From the NCBI GenBank assembly GCA_032123035.1, contig JAQBFV010000073.1:1-7276 (forward strand): DNA of 7,276 nucleotides, given 5' to 3'. Source of the DNA: SG8-41 sp032123035 (GTDB taxonomy: Bacteria; Pseudomonadota; Gammaproteobacteria; Burkholderiales; SG8-41). The notes below the pieces were generated by a model that saw nothing but the letters and a program-made list of their open reading frames with translations, made no database searches and had not been told where the DNA came from. Position numbers and translations under genes: made by a program. Of the stretch, positions 1-6,196 are shown piece after piece. The stretch's first letter is position 1. Each line of letters opens with the position of its first letter.

Positions 1-1
1 A

Positions 2-268
2 ACGCGAATCAACATCCCGAACAAGCCATACTGGCTAGCAGCCGAACGGCGCGAGGAGACGCTGCTGTTCCTCAGATGGCACTTGGGATGGCTGGCGACG
101 CTGATGGCGTTCTTCGCTCTCGCCATTCACCATCTCATCCTCATGGCAAATGCGTCGCGCCCGCCGGCGCTTCCGCACACGCCCTTTCTGTTCATGCTGG
201 GGTGCTTCCTGGCAGGAATGGCGGTCTGGACGGTATTGCTCTGGCGGCGCTTTCGCAAACCGTCATAA
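2..268 (+). CDS. Small two-helix inner-membrane protein, C-terminal part (5' end outside window)
   Basis: The frame is open from the first bases of the window and ends at TAA 266-268, giving 88 visible residues. The visible protein begins TRINIPNKPYWLAAERREET. This NIPNK-x-YWLAxERR stretch is followed by two hydrophobic segments, about residues 28-48 and 62-82, and a basic tail WRRFRKPS. It looks like the end of a small membrane protein with both helices near the C-terminus. I recall similar hypothetical proteins with the same polar motif followed by two helices, but cannot name a family with certainty. A TTG at 83 could start a shorter product, but the upstream residues look like conserved protein, so the true start is probably before the window. 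A strong ribosome binding site and a new ATG follow at 270-283, suggesting it was once the upstream gene of an operon. Function unknown. Confidence 0.65.
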   Translation, partial: TRINIPNKPYWLAAERREETLLFLRWHLGWLATLMAFFALAIHHLILMANASRPPALPHTPFLFMLGCFLAGMAVWTVLLWRRFRKPS

Positions 269-269
269 A

Positions 270-322
270 AGGAGGACTGAATGTCCCGCCGCGGCGTGCT
301 CAGCGAACCTCGTCGACTTTGA
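270..322 (+). pseudogene. Orphan ribosome binding site and 13-codon start of a lost downstream gene
   Basis: A perfect AGGAGG at 270-275 lies five bases before an ATG at 281, just after the stop of the preceding membrane protein gene. The frame reads MSRRGVLSEPRRL and stops at TGA 320-322. From about base 300 it overlaps the 3' end of the convergent secretin-like gene. The quality and position of the initiation signal are what one expects for the next gene of an operon, so this is probably the 5' remnant of a gene cut off by a rearrangement near 295-300. A real short peptide, or a fortuitous start, cannot be excluded. Confidence 0.4.
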
Positions 323-1211
323 TCCGGACGCGGCGATTGTCGCGCGTGGCGCTCGACGAGCGCCCCAGCAGCACCGATTGCTGCCCGGTCGCATCCTGCA
401 CGACACCGCCAATTTCCATCCATTCGCCGAGGCGGCCGGAGACGGCCGTCACGACGCGCTGAACGTCCACGCCGCCGCGAATATCGTTCGACAGTTTTTC
501 GCGCTGGGGGCTGATCTCCAACGTGACGCGGTCTCCAGAGAGGCGCGGCCGCACATAGAAACCGGTCGTGACATCGCGGTACTGCGTGGACTCCACCACC
601 TGCTCGACCACCTGCCCCCCGACCACGGTGCGCGTGACCTGCCGGCCGCGCAGCGGGACCGATTGGCCGACGCGAATGAATGCCTCGCGGCCCTCCATCA
701 CCCGTAGCGTTTGCGCGTTGCGTTCGCTCACAGCCGAGTTCGAATCCAGGACATGCGCCCGGACCCGGCTATCACCCTCTTGTATCACTACGTGACCGCC
801 CTGCCGCTCTCGGCTCGTGGGTGGCACGATCACCCGAGCGTTGTCCCCACCGACGTTGCCGGATATCCCAGCAGTGTTGCGCCGGGCGTTGGCATCGACA
901 TCCTGCTGCACCGTGATGAGGAGCTGCCGCGGCGCGCGGTCCAAGCTGGCAAGGATGCGCTTGATTTCCTCCAGGTTGGCGGGCGTCGTCCGAACGATGA
1001 GCTGTCCCCTGAACCCGCTTAATGTGCCTTCCCGCGCGAGCATGGGTTGCAGGACGGGGAGGACCTCCTCGGCCGTTCGATGGTGAAGCGGGATCACCTC
1101 GAGCACCACCTGGGCCTGCGCTATTGCGGCAACCAGTAGGAACGCAAACACGAGAACCCATCGTCCACCCGTGGCGTAAGAGACGGGTATCGTAAATTGA
1201 CGCCGGATCAT
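300..1211 (-). CDS. Short secretin-related exported protein (secretin N-domain plus partial secretin-like domain)
   Basis: 303 residues from the ATG at 1211. Residues 1-33 form a signal peptide: a basic start, a hydrophobic core and a cleavage site at AQA-Q. Residues about 35-105 read VVLEVIPLHHRTAEEVLPVLQP...IVRTTPANLEEIKRIL, the fold typical of secretin N domains (NolW-like) of type II/III secretion and pilus secretins. A glycine-rich linker covers about 108-165. Residues about 166-303 resemble the start of a secretin domain (REAFIRVGQSVP, then LEISPQREKL, then GEWMEIGGVVQD). The usual VPxLGxIPxLGxLF segment of pore-forming secretins is missing, and the protein ends at DEVR. It may therefore be a periplasmic or accessory protein rather than a channel. 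An in-frame ATG at 1301 would add 30 residues ahead of the signal peptide and is rejected. It diverges from the lipoprotein gene and converges on the remnant at 281. Confidence 0.8.
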   Translation of the reverse strand: MIRRQFTIPVSYATGGRWVLVFAFLLVAAIAQAQVVLEVIPLHHRTAEEVLPVLQPMLAREGTLSGFRGQLIVRTTPANLEEIKRILASLDRAPRQLLITVQQDVDANARRNTAGISGNVGGDNARVIVPPTSRERQGGHVVIQEGDSRVRAHVLDSNSAVSERNAQTLRVMEGREAFIRVGQSVPLRGRQVTRTVVGGQVVEQVVESTQYRDVTTGFYVRPRLSGDRVTLEISPQREKLSNDIRGGVDVQRVVTAVSGRLGEWMEIGGVVQDATGQQSVLLGRSSSATRDNRRVRIKVDEVR

Positions 1212-1284
1212 GGCAGTCCCGAGATCAGGAAGACCCCAGTTTACGCCCGTGACCGATGGGCTGTCGCCAAAAATGTTACAAAGA

Positions 1285-1311
1285 ATATTATTTACTATCA
1301 TAAATATACAA
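1285..1311 (-). promoter_or_regulatory. Candidate promoter of the secretin-like gene
   Basis: On the minus strand TTGTAT (1306-1311) and TAATAT (1285-1290) are separated by 15 bases, slightly short for a sigma-70 promoter. Transcription would begin near 1278, leaving a leader of roughly 65-70 nt before the ATG at 1211. The -35 element lies inside the palindrome at 1301-1321. This is inferred from consensus similarity only. Confidence 0.3.
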
Positions 1312-1319
1312 TGTATATT
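1291..1319 (+). promoter_or_regulatory. Candidate promoter of the NlpC/P60 lipoprotein gene (leaderless)
   Basis: TTTACT (1291-1296) and TATATT (1314-1319) are spaced by 17 bases, the ideal sigma-70 distance. The expected start of transcription, about seven bases after the -10, falls on the ATG at 1326. There is no Shine-Dalgarno sequence before that ATG, so the mRNA may be leaderless. The -10 sits in the right arm of the palindrome. Confidence 0.4.
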
Positions 1320-1321
1320 TA
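1301..1321. promoter_or_regulatory. Palindrome between divergent envelope genes, likely operator
   Basis: The arms TAAATATACA and TGTATATTTA are perfect inverted repeats of 10 bp around a single central A. The site lies in the AT-rich region between the divergent secretin-like and NlpC/P60 genes, and ends five bases before the ATG at 1326. It overlaps candidate promoter elements in both directions. The perfect symmetry and one-base centre suit a dimeric repressor site. It does not match the Fur consensus well, and the regulator is unknown. Confidence 0.5.
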
Positions 1322-1325
1322 ATGC

Positions 1326-1829
1326 ATGAGATTAATTACGATTGCGGTGGTGATCCTCCTTGCCGCAGGGTGCTCGTCGAGTCCGCAGCGGGATCGTGGC
1401 TGGACCGGTGCACCGGACTACGGCACGGCGTCGCGCCCCGACTACGATGCTGCGCGCGCGCAAGACGTGGTACGCCGCGCCTTGGGTTATGTCGGCACCC
1501 CCTATCGTTATGGGGGAGACTCTGCGAAAACGGGATTCGACTGCAGCGGGCTCGTCTGGCGCGTCTACCGGCAGGCCACGGGCGTCGCGCTGCCGCGCGA
1601 CACGTATGGCATCAGCCGCACGGGGATCGCCGTCCCTTCCGGGGAGCTTCAGCCGGGTGACCTGGTGTTCTTCAACACGATGCGCCGGCCCTACTCGCAC
1701 GTTGGGATTTATCTCGGCGGGGACCGCTTCGTGCACGCGCCCAGCAGCGGGGGGACGGTTAGCGTTGCGCGCCTGAGCAATCGTTATTGGCGTCAGCGGT
1801 TTGACGGGGGCCGGCGCGTCGCGTTCTGA
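1326..1829 (+). CDS. NlpC/P60 family peptidoglycan endopeptidase lipoprotein
   Basis: 167 residues. The N-terminus is a lipoprotein signal, a short hydrophobic helix ending in the lipobox LLAAGC with Cys16 as the lipidated residue. The next residues are SSS, without Asp at +2, consistent with sorting to the outer membrane. After a short linker (about 17-45) comes an NlpC/P60 domain covering about 46-165. The catalytic Cys73 is in FDCSGLV, His125 is in SHVGIYL and a third polar residue, His137, is in FVHAPSSG. Family members of this size cleave peptide bonds in peptidoglycan stem peptides and act in wall remodelling. The total length is typical of the Spr/NlpC-like lipoproteins of proteobacteria. 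The ATG at 1326 is chosen because it gives the lipoprotein signal; an ATG at 1322 is in another frame. No ribosome binding site precedes it. It is divergent from the secretin-like gene. Confidence 0.93.
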   Translation: MRLITIAVVILLAAGCSSSPQRDRGWTGAPDYGTASRPDYDAARAQDVVRRALGYVGTPYRYGGDSAKTGFDCSGLVWRVYRQATGVALPRDTYGISRTGIAVPSGELQPGDLVFFNTMRRPYSHVGIYLGGDRFVHAPSSGGTVSVARLSNRYWRQRFDGGRRVAF

Positions 1830-1950
1830 CCGGCGTGTTCAGTGGTTCCCTGCGGGTGGCGTGCAACGTGGAGGTCCATCCGTGGGTGTGTCTCCCGACC
1901 AATCGCTCGGGGCTGCCGTCATCCTCTGATGAGCACACCTTTCGCGCCTA

Positions 1951-1983
1951 GCCTCATCTCGGCGTCGGGTGGCGAGATCAGGC
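1951..1983. terminator. Imperfect inverted repeat, possible terminator or leader hairpin
   Basis: GCCTCATCTCG (1951-1961) pairs with CGAGATCAGGC (1973-1983) with one C-C mismatch, leaving an 11-base loop. It sits 120 bases after the lipoprotein gene and just before the AT-rich fbpA promoter region. No T-run follows directly, so an intrinsic terminator is only one possibility; it could also be a protein-binding dyad. Confidence 0.3.
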
Positions 1984-1995
1984 AACATTAACTCT

Positions 1996-2001
1996 TATAA
2001 T
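1996..2001 (+). promoter_or_regulatory. Candidate -10 element upstream of fbpA
   Basis: A perfect TATAAT on the plus strand in an AT-rich stretch. No convincing -35 lies 16-18 bases upstream, so an activator or another promoter nearer the Fur-like site is possible. Use of this site would give a leader of about 135 nt before the ATG at 2143, with the Fur-like site downstream of the start point. Confidence 0.25.
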
Positions 2002-2056
2002 TAAACAGTTGTGTAAAAGTTTTCCGCCTCAATCCGGTGCCAGATGCCTTAAACGT

Positions 2057-2075
2057 AATAATTCTCATTAGTATT
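2057..2075. promoter_or_regulatory. Fur box (iron-responsive operator) upstream of fbpA
   Basis: AATAATTCTCATTAGTATT agrees with the 19-base Fur consensus (GATAATGATAATCATTATC, read on the minus strand) at 12 of 19 positions, by hand count. It includes the typical AATGAGAAT core on the minus strand. The site is 67 bases before the start of a ferric-iron binding protein gene, the expected place for repression by iron-loaded Fur. Binding is inferred from sequence and context. Confidence 0.6.
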
Positions 2076-2142
2076 GAATCTGAGAGCCACTATCGTTATC
2101 ATGGTCTTACTTCAGCCACCCTTCGCCCGATGGAGCCCTTCG

Positions 2143-3183
2143 ATGTTTAGCCTTTTGCGTCGGTCTCTCAGCTTAGCCATCGGTGTCGCGCTGTTCACAG
2201 CGCTCACCGCTCCGGTAGCGGCCCAGGAAACTGTCCTCAACCTCTATTCATCGCGTCACTACCGGACGGACGATGCCCTCTATGCCGGATTTACCAAACG
2301 GACCGGTATTCGCATCAACCGCATCGAAGGAAAGGATGACGCCCTCCTCGAGCGCCTGAAGAACGAAGGGCCGAATAGCCCCGCGGATGTGCTCATCACG
2401 GTCGATGTCGCCCGATTATGGCGTGCGCAACAAATGAATCTTTTTCAGCCGGTGAAAACGGCGGTCCTCGACAAAAGCATCCCGGCGCACCTGCGCGAGC
2501 ACGGCGGCCACTGGTTCGGGTTTTCGAAGCGCGCACGGGTCATCGTCTACAACAAGCGCCTTGTTAATCCCGACCAGATCCGGGACTACCAAGATCTCGC
2601 CGGCCCTCAAATGAAAGGCAAGGTCTGCACTCGCTCGCTGAGCCACGTCTACAACCTGTCGCTCATGGCCGCGCTTATCGATCACCTCGGAAAGGACGAG
2701 GCACAAGAATGGGCGCGCGGCCTGAAGGCTAACCTCGCACGCGACCCCAAAGGCGGCGACACCGACCAGATCCGCTCGGTCGCCGCCGGTGAGTGCGAGG
2801 TTGGCATTGCCAATACCTACTACTATGTGCGCTTGGCGGCTTCCAGGAAGCAACGCGACCGGGATGTCGCGGACAAGGTGGGCGTGGTATTTCCCAATCA
2901 GACGAGCTTCGGGACTCACATCAACATTTCAGGCGGGGGCGTGTTGCGGCATGCACCGCACCGCGAAAACGCGATTCGCTTCCTCGAGTATCTCGCCAGC
3001 CCCGAGGCGCAAACCCACTTCGCCAGCGGCAACAATGAGTGGCCGGCGGTACCCGGCGTCAAACTCGACAATCAGGCGCTCGCCAAGTTGGGCGCGTTCA
3101 AGGAAGACCAGTTGAATGTCGGCAAGCTCGGGCAGAATCAGCCGCTGGCGCAGAAAATTTTCAATATCGTGGGGCTGAGATAG
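2143..3183 (+). CDS. fbpA: Periplasmic Fe(III)-binding protein of an ABC importer
   Basis: 346 residues from the ATG at 2143, which has GGAG seven bases upstream. A Sec signal peptide covers about 1-27 (basic MFSLLRRS, hydrophobic core, cleavage near VAA-QE). The mature protein starts ETVLNLYSSRHYRTDDALYAGF, the usual opening of FbpA/FutA/IdiA ferric-binding proteins. Probable iron ligands are His39 and Tyr40 in SSRHY and the tyrosine cluster Tyr226-228 in ANTYYYVRL. The RSLSHVYNLSLMAALI segment near 164-179 and the SGGGVLRHAPHRENA segment near 263-277 are also family features. It should bind unchelated ferric iron in the periplasm and pass it to the permease. In-frame TTG 2074 and ATG 2101 would place about 14-23 residues ahead of the signal peptide and are rejected. 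It is convergent with fbpB, not co-transcribed with it, which is unusual. Confidence 0.93.
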   Translation: MFSLLRRSLSLAIGVALFTALTAPVAAQETVLNLYSSRHYRTDDALYAGFTKRTGIRINRIEGKDDALLERLKNEGPNSPADVLITVDVARLWRAQQMNLFQPVKTAVLDKSIPAHLREHGGHWFGFSKRARVIVYNKRLVNPDQIRDYQDLAGPQMKGKVCTRSLSHVYNLSLMAALIDHLGKDEAQEWARGLKANLARDPKGGDTDQIRSVAAGECEVGIANTYYYVRLAASRKQRDRDVADKVGVVFPNQTSFGTHINISGGGVLRHAPHRENAIRFLEYLASPEAQTHFASGNNEWPAVPGVKLDNQALAKLGAFKEDQLNVGKLGQNQPLAQKIFNIVGLR

Positions 3184-3188
3184 GCCGC

Positions 3189-3210
3189 GCGAACGCACGC
3201 CGTCGTTCGC
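3189..3210. terminator. Hairpin between convergent fbpA and fbpB, possible bidirectional terminator
   Basis: GCGAACG (3189-3195) and CGTTCGC (3204-3210) form a 7-bp stem with an 8-base loop. It sits in the 31-base gap between the two convergent stop codons. No T-run is present on either side, so termination efficiency is uncertain. Confidence 0.4.
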
Positions 3211-3214
3211 CCCT

Positions 3215-4915
3215 CTAGCGACTCTCAGACAGGGCCGCCGTCTCGAACGGCACGACTTGCACTGCAGCCGAGCGCCTTGTCCGCGCGATGCTGCGTGACA
3301 CGACGATGAGCGGAACCAGCCCGACCGCCACGATCACGAGTGCCGCCGTCGCCGCCTCCGACAACCGTTCGTCGTTCGCCAGGTTGTAGACCTGCGTCGC
3401 GAGCGTATCGAAATTGAACGGCCTCATGACGAGAGTCGCCGGCAACTCCTTCATGACCTCGACGAAGACGAGTAACGTCGCCGCAAACAAACCTCGCGAT
3501 AACATCGGAACATGAATGCGCGTCAGCGTTTCCGCCGCCCCGCAGCCGAGGCTGCGCGCCGCGTCATCCATGGACGGGCGCACTTTGAGCAAGGCGGCGT
3601 CGACGGTCTGAAGGCCAATGGAGAAGAAGCGGACGACGTAAGCCAGCACCAACGCCGTAATGCCACCGGTTAGCAACAGCCCCGGCGAGATCCCAAAACT
3701 CGTCTTCAGCCACGTTGCAATGGCGTTGTCCAGCCAGGCCAACGGGATCAGCGTTCCTACGGCGATCACTAGACCCGGTATCGCGTAGCCCAGCCCGACG
3801 ATGCGGCTTAAGCCAACGCTGACCACACCGGGATTCAGACGGGCGTTATACGCTATCAGCACCGCCAGCACGACCAGCAACGCCGCCGTTACGGCGGCGA
3901 GCGTAACGCTGTTGAGCGCAAGCTGGATGAAACGGGGCCCGAATTGGACATCTCCCTCGCCGATTGCCATCTCGAGCAGCAGACCGGCCGGCAGCAGGAA
4001 TCCCAACGCCACCGCAGAAAAACACAACGCGGTTGCGCCAACCGCTGTGAACCCGGCGAGCCGCCGTCGTGCGGGCGGCCGTCCGCGCTGCGAGGTTTCG
4101 TGGAAACGCTTGCGGCCACGACTCGTCCGTTCGAGCAGCAGCACGAGAATAACGAATCCCAGGAGCACCGCCGCCAGCTGCGCCGCAACCACGCGCTCCC
4201 CCATCGAGAACCACGCCTGATAGATGCCCGTCGTGAAGGTCGGCACACCAAAATAGGACACCGTGCCGAAATCGGCGATCGTCTCCATCAGTGCAAGAGC
4301 CGTGCCCGCCACGATGGCCGGGCGCGCGAGCGGAAGGGCCACACGGAAGAAGATGCCCGTACTGCCCACCCCCAACGTTTGGCCGACCTCAAGCAGGCTT
4401 GCAGAGCGCTCGAGAAAAGCGGCTCGCCCCAGCAAATAGACATAGGGATACAGGACCAGGATGAACATCGCGATCGCCCCGCCCAACGAGCGTACGTCGG
4501 GAAACCGGTAGTCAGCCTTGGTCCAGCCCATGAACTCCCGCAGTTCTGTCTGTACCGGTCCGACGAACTGGAGGAAATCGGTGTAGACGAAGGCGATGAC
4601 GTAGGCGGGCATCGCGAGGGGCAGAATCAGCGCCCACTCAAAAACGCGCCGCCCCGGAAAGTCGTACATGGCCGTCAGCCAGGCCGTGCTGACGCCGAGC
4701 GCGACGACGCCAGCGCCCACGCCAAGCATCAGCCATAACGTGTTGGCGACATACTGCGGCAGGACCGTGCCGGCCACATGCCCCCAGACGCCAGGCGTGC
4801 CTTGGGCGAAGAGGTTTACAAACACGCTCACGACCGGCAGCGCACAAAGCGCGCCGACCAACGTCGCGGCCACCATTAGGCGCCCGACTCGTGAACCTGA
4901 AATGTGCATGGGCAT
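3215..4915 (-). CDS. fbpB: Fe(III) ABC transporter permease, fused two-domain type
   Basis: 566 residues with about twelve hydrophobic segments arranged as two homologous binding-protein-dependent permease domains, about 12-262 and 288-545. They are joined by a basic cytoplasmic linker near 263-287 (ERTSRGRKRFHET). Each half carries the loop that contacts the ATPase: LLEVGQTLGVG...LPLARPAI near 174-200, and MDDAARSLGCG...VPMLSRGL near 449-476. The segment EVMKELPATLVMRPFNFDTL (486-505) is characteristic of the FbpB/SfuB/HitB ferric-iron permeases. Fused permeases of this size are normal for the family. ATGs at 4915 and 4909 are both possible and neither has a clear ribosome binding site; 4876 is a weaker third choice. 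It would form the inner-membrane channel for iron delivered by FbpA. It lies opposite to both partner genes, convergent with fbpA and divergent from fbpC. Confidence 0.93.
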   Translation of the reverse strand: MPMHISGSRVGRLMVAATLVGALCALPVVSVFVNLFAQGTPGVWGHVAGTVLPQYVANTLWLMLGVGAGVVALGVSTAWLTAMYDFPGRRVFEWALILPLAMPAYVIAFVYTDFLQFVGPVQTELREFMGWTKADYRFPDVRSLGGAIAMFILVLYPYVYLLGRAAFLERSASLLEVGQTLGVGSTGIFFRVALPLARPAIVAGTALALMETIADFGTVSYFGVPTFTTGIYQAWFSMGERVVAAQLAAVLLGFVILVLLLERTSRGRKRFHETSQRGRPPARRRLAGFTAVGATALCFSAVALGFLLPAGLLLEMAIGEGDVQFGPRFIQLALNSVTLAAVTAALLVVLAVLIAYNARLNPGVVSVGLSRIVGLGYAIPGLVIAVGTLIPLAWLDNAIATWLKTSFGISPGLLLTGGITALVLAYVVRFFSIGLQTVDAALLKVRPSMDDAARSLGCGAAETLTRIHVPMLSRGLFAATLLVFVEVMKELPATLVMRPFNFDTLATQVYNLANDERLSEAATAALVIVAVGLVPLIVVSRSIARTRRSAAVQVVPFETAALSESR

Positions 4916-4919
4916 AGCA

Positions 4920-4972
4920 ATACGCGTAAATGAGATCTATTATTATACGTATGTCCATGAATTTACGCGTAT
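4920..4972. repeat. 12-bp inverted repeat in the fbpB-fbpC divergent promoter
   Basis: ATACGCGTAAAT (4920-4931) and ATTTACGCGTAT (4961-4972) are perfect inverted repeats with a 29-base spacer. Each arm contains the 8-bp palindrome TACGCGTA, whose two copies start 43 bases apart, close to four helical turns. The pair encloses the Fur-like site and the promoter elements for both genes. The right arm lies at or after the first codons of fbpC. Two binding sites for a dimeric regulator, or a looping arrangement, are plausible. Confidence 0.55.
4929..4947. promoter_or_regulatory. Fur-like site overlapping divergent promoters of fbpB and fbpC
   Basis: Read on the minus strand the 19 bases agree with the Fur consensus at 11 of 19 positions, including a run ATAAT...ATA. 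The plus strand carries AATGAGA, also present in the site before fbpA. It overlaps a perfect minus-strand TATAAT (4942-4947), which would serve fbpB with a start near 4935. It also overlaps a plus-strand TATTAT (4938-4943), which could serve fbpC with a start near 4950. Neither has a good -35. Moderate confidence as a Fur site; strong as a promoter-containing region. Confidence 0.45.
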
Positions 4973-6075
4973 CGAGGGGCCACCAGGAAACGGAGGCGCA
5001 CCGCGTCACGGCCCCTCTCACCGTCCCGCTGCTCGCGGTCCGCGGTTTGCGCCATGCCTACGGCGCGCTCGAAGTTATCCATGATCTGACGTTCTCGCTC
5101 GACCGGGGCGCGATTGGTTGCCTGCTCGGCGCGAGCGGGTGTGGCAAGACCACCGTGCTCAGGTGCGTTGCCGGCTTCGAGCCTCTGCAGGCAGGCGAGA
5201 TCTGGCTCAACGGCAACGCGGTAAGCCGCCGTGACCTGATGCTGCCCACCGAAAAACGCCAGGTCGGGGTGGTGTTCCAGGATTACGCGCTGTTCCCGCA
5301 TCTTACGATTGCGCAGAACGTGGCCTTCGGACTGCGCGATGGCGATCGGGCGGCCCAGGCCCGCCGGGTCGATGAAGTGCTCGACACGGTGCGTCTCCCC
5401 GGCCTGCGCGGCAAATACCCCGACGAGCTCTCGGGGGGCCAGCAACAGCGCGTCGCGCTTGCGCGCGCGCTGGCGCCGCGCCCTCACCTCCTGCTGCTCG
5501 ACGAGCCGTTCTCCAATCTCGACGTCGACTTGCGCACTGAGCTGAGCCTCGAGGTGCGCGAGATCCTCAAAGCGCAGAACATCACTGCAGTCCTCGTGAC
5601 TCACGACCAGGACGAGGCCTTCCGATTTGCCGACGAGATCGGGATCATGAATGCGGGGCGCATCGAGCAGTGGGACACACCCTATCGCCTCTACCACGAG
5701 CCAGCGACCCGCTATGTCGCCGATTTCATCGGGCAAGGCGTATTTCTTCCAGGAACCGTGGTGGACGATGCCCACATCAAGCTCGAACTGGGCGTATTCC
5801 GTGGAGACACTCCGGGCGACTGGCTCGCGGGTACTATCGTGGACGTTCTACTCCGCCCGGATGACATCCAGCACGATGACGCCAGCCCGCTTCAGGCGCG
5901 GGTGCTGAAAAAAACATTCCGGGGCGCCGAATTCGTCTACACATTACAGCTGCCGGGCGGCGGCCAGGTCATGTCGTTCGTGCCGAGCCACCACAATCAC
6001 GCAATCGGTGAAAAAATCGGGATCCGGCTCGAAATCGACCACCTGGTCGCGTTCCGTCGCAACCCGCCCGCTTAA
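4957..6075 (+). CDS. fbpC: Fe(III) ABC transporter ATP-binding protein
   Basis: 372 residues from the ATG at 4957. The nucleotide-binding domain (about 24-245) has every catalytic motif: Walker A GASGCGKTT at 58-66, Q-loop Gln108 in VVFQDYALFPH, signature LSGGQQQR at 158-165, Walker B LLLLDEP at 178-184 with catalytic Glu183, D-loop NLD, and switch His216 in VTHDQDEA. The C-terminal part (about 270-365; RPDDI, then KKTFRGAEFVYTL) is a TOBE-type regulatory domain as in FbpC/PotA/CysA importers. It energises iron uptake through FbpB. The start is uncertain: ATGs at 4930, 4951 and 4957 are in frame and none has a ribosome binding site. The one at 4930 lies inside the inverted-repeat arm and Fur-like site, so it is disfavoured. 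A start at 4951 or 4957 fits a leaderless or near-leaderless message. Conserved sequence begins only at LLAVRGLRHAYG. Confidence 0.92.
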   Translation: MNLRVSRGHQETEAHRVTAPLTVPLLAVRGLRHAYGALEVIHDLTFSLDRGAIGCLLGASGCGKTTVLRCVAGFEPLQAGEIWLNGNAVSRRDLMLPTEKRQVGVVFQDYALFPHLTIAQNVAFGLRDGDRAAQARRVDEVLDTVRLPGLRGKYPDELSGGQQQRVALARALAPRPHLLLLDEPFSNLDVDLRTELSLEVREILKAQNITAVLVTHDQDEAFRFADEIGIMNAGRIEQWDTPYRLYHEPATRYVADFIGQGVFLPGTVVDDAHIKLELGVFRGDTPGDWLAGTIVDVLLRPDDIQHDDASPLQARVLKKTFRGAEFVYTLQLPGGGQVMSFVPSHHNHAIGEKIGIRLEIDHLVAFRRNPPA

Positions 6076-6079
6076 GGCA

Positions 6080-6163
6080 GTGAACGGTGAACGGTGAACG
6101 GTAAGCGGTAAGCGGTAAGCGGTAAGCGGTAAGCGGTAAGCGGTAAGCGGTAAGCGGTGAATG
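6080..6163. repeat. 7-bp tandem repeat array (12 units)
   Basis: Twelve contiguous heptamers: three GTGAACG, eight identical GTAAGCG and one GTGAATG. The array begins four bases after the fbpC stop codon. The block of eight identical copies indicates recent expansion by slippage or unequal exchange. A frame read through it on the minus strand gives a repetitive LPLTAYR-type peptide, which is an artefact of the repeat. Confidence 0.95.
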
Positions 6164-6196
6164 GACAAACCTAGTGCAACGAGGTTCATCGAATCA

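Larger units (their letters stand above)
1830..2142. other. Intergenic region upstream of fbpA
   Basis: About 310 bases without a convincing gene. The first 120 bases are GC-rich and show nothing clear. A hairpin-forming inverted repeat lies at 1951-1983. Then the composition turns AT-rich with a TATAAT at 1996-2001 and a Fur-like site at 2057-2075. A ribosome binding site GGAG at 2132-2135 lies seven bases before the fbpA ATG at 2143. Confidence 0.6.

Noticed and set aside
150..707. Long plus-strand open frames opposite the secretin-like gene
   Set aside because: They are high-GC shadow frames, with Arg/Pro/His-rich composition and no recognisable motif. The minus-strand frame has a signal peptide and family similarity.
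737..756. GTTCGAATCC resembling a tRNA T-loop
   Set aside because: No acceptor, D or anticodon arms surround it, and it lies within the secretin-like coding sequence.
1212..1301. Earlier ATG (1301) for the secretin-like gene
   Set aside because: It would put 30 residues before a clear signal peptide and lies within the palindrome/promoter region.
1926..1933. CTGATGAG resembling the hammerhead ribozyme core
   Set aside because: No CGAAA follows at the required position and the flanking stems do not form.
3944..4738. 264-codon plus-strand frame opposite fbpB
   Set aside because: Its composition is typical of an antisense shadow in GC-rich DNA. fbpB is well supported by membrane segments and family motifs over the same bases.
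4963..5775. 270-codon minus-strand frame opposite fbpC
   Set aside because: fbpC carries all ABC ATPase motifs here. The antisense frame has no recognisable domain or initiation signal.
5944..6189. Minus-strand frame with LPLTAYR peptide repeats
   Set aside because: The repeats are the translation of the heptamer DNA array, since 7-bp units give a 7-residue period. It overlaps the fbpC 3' end and is not a protein gene.
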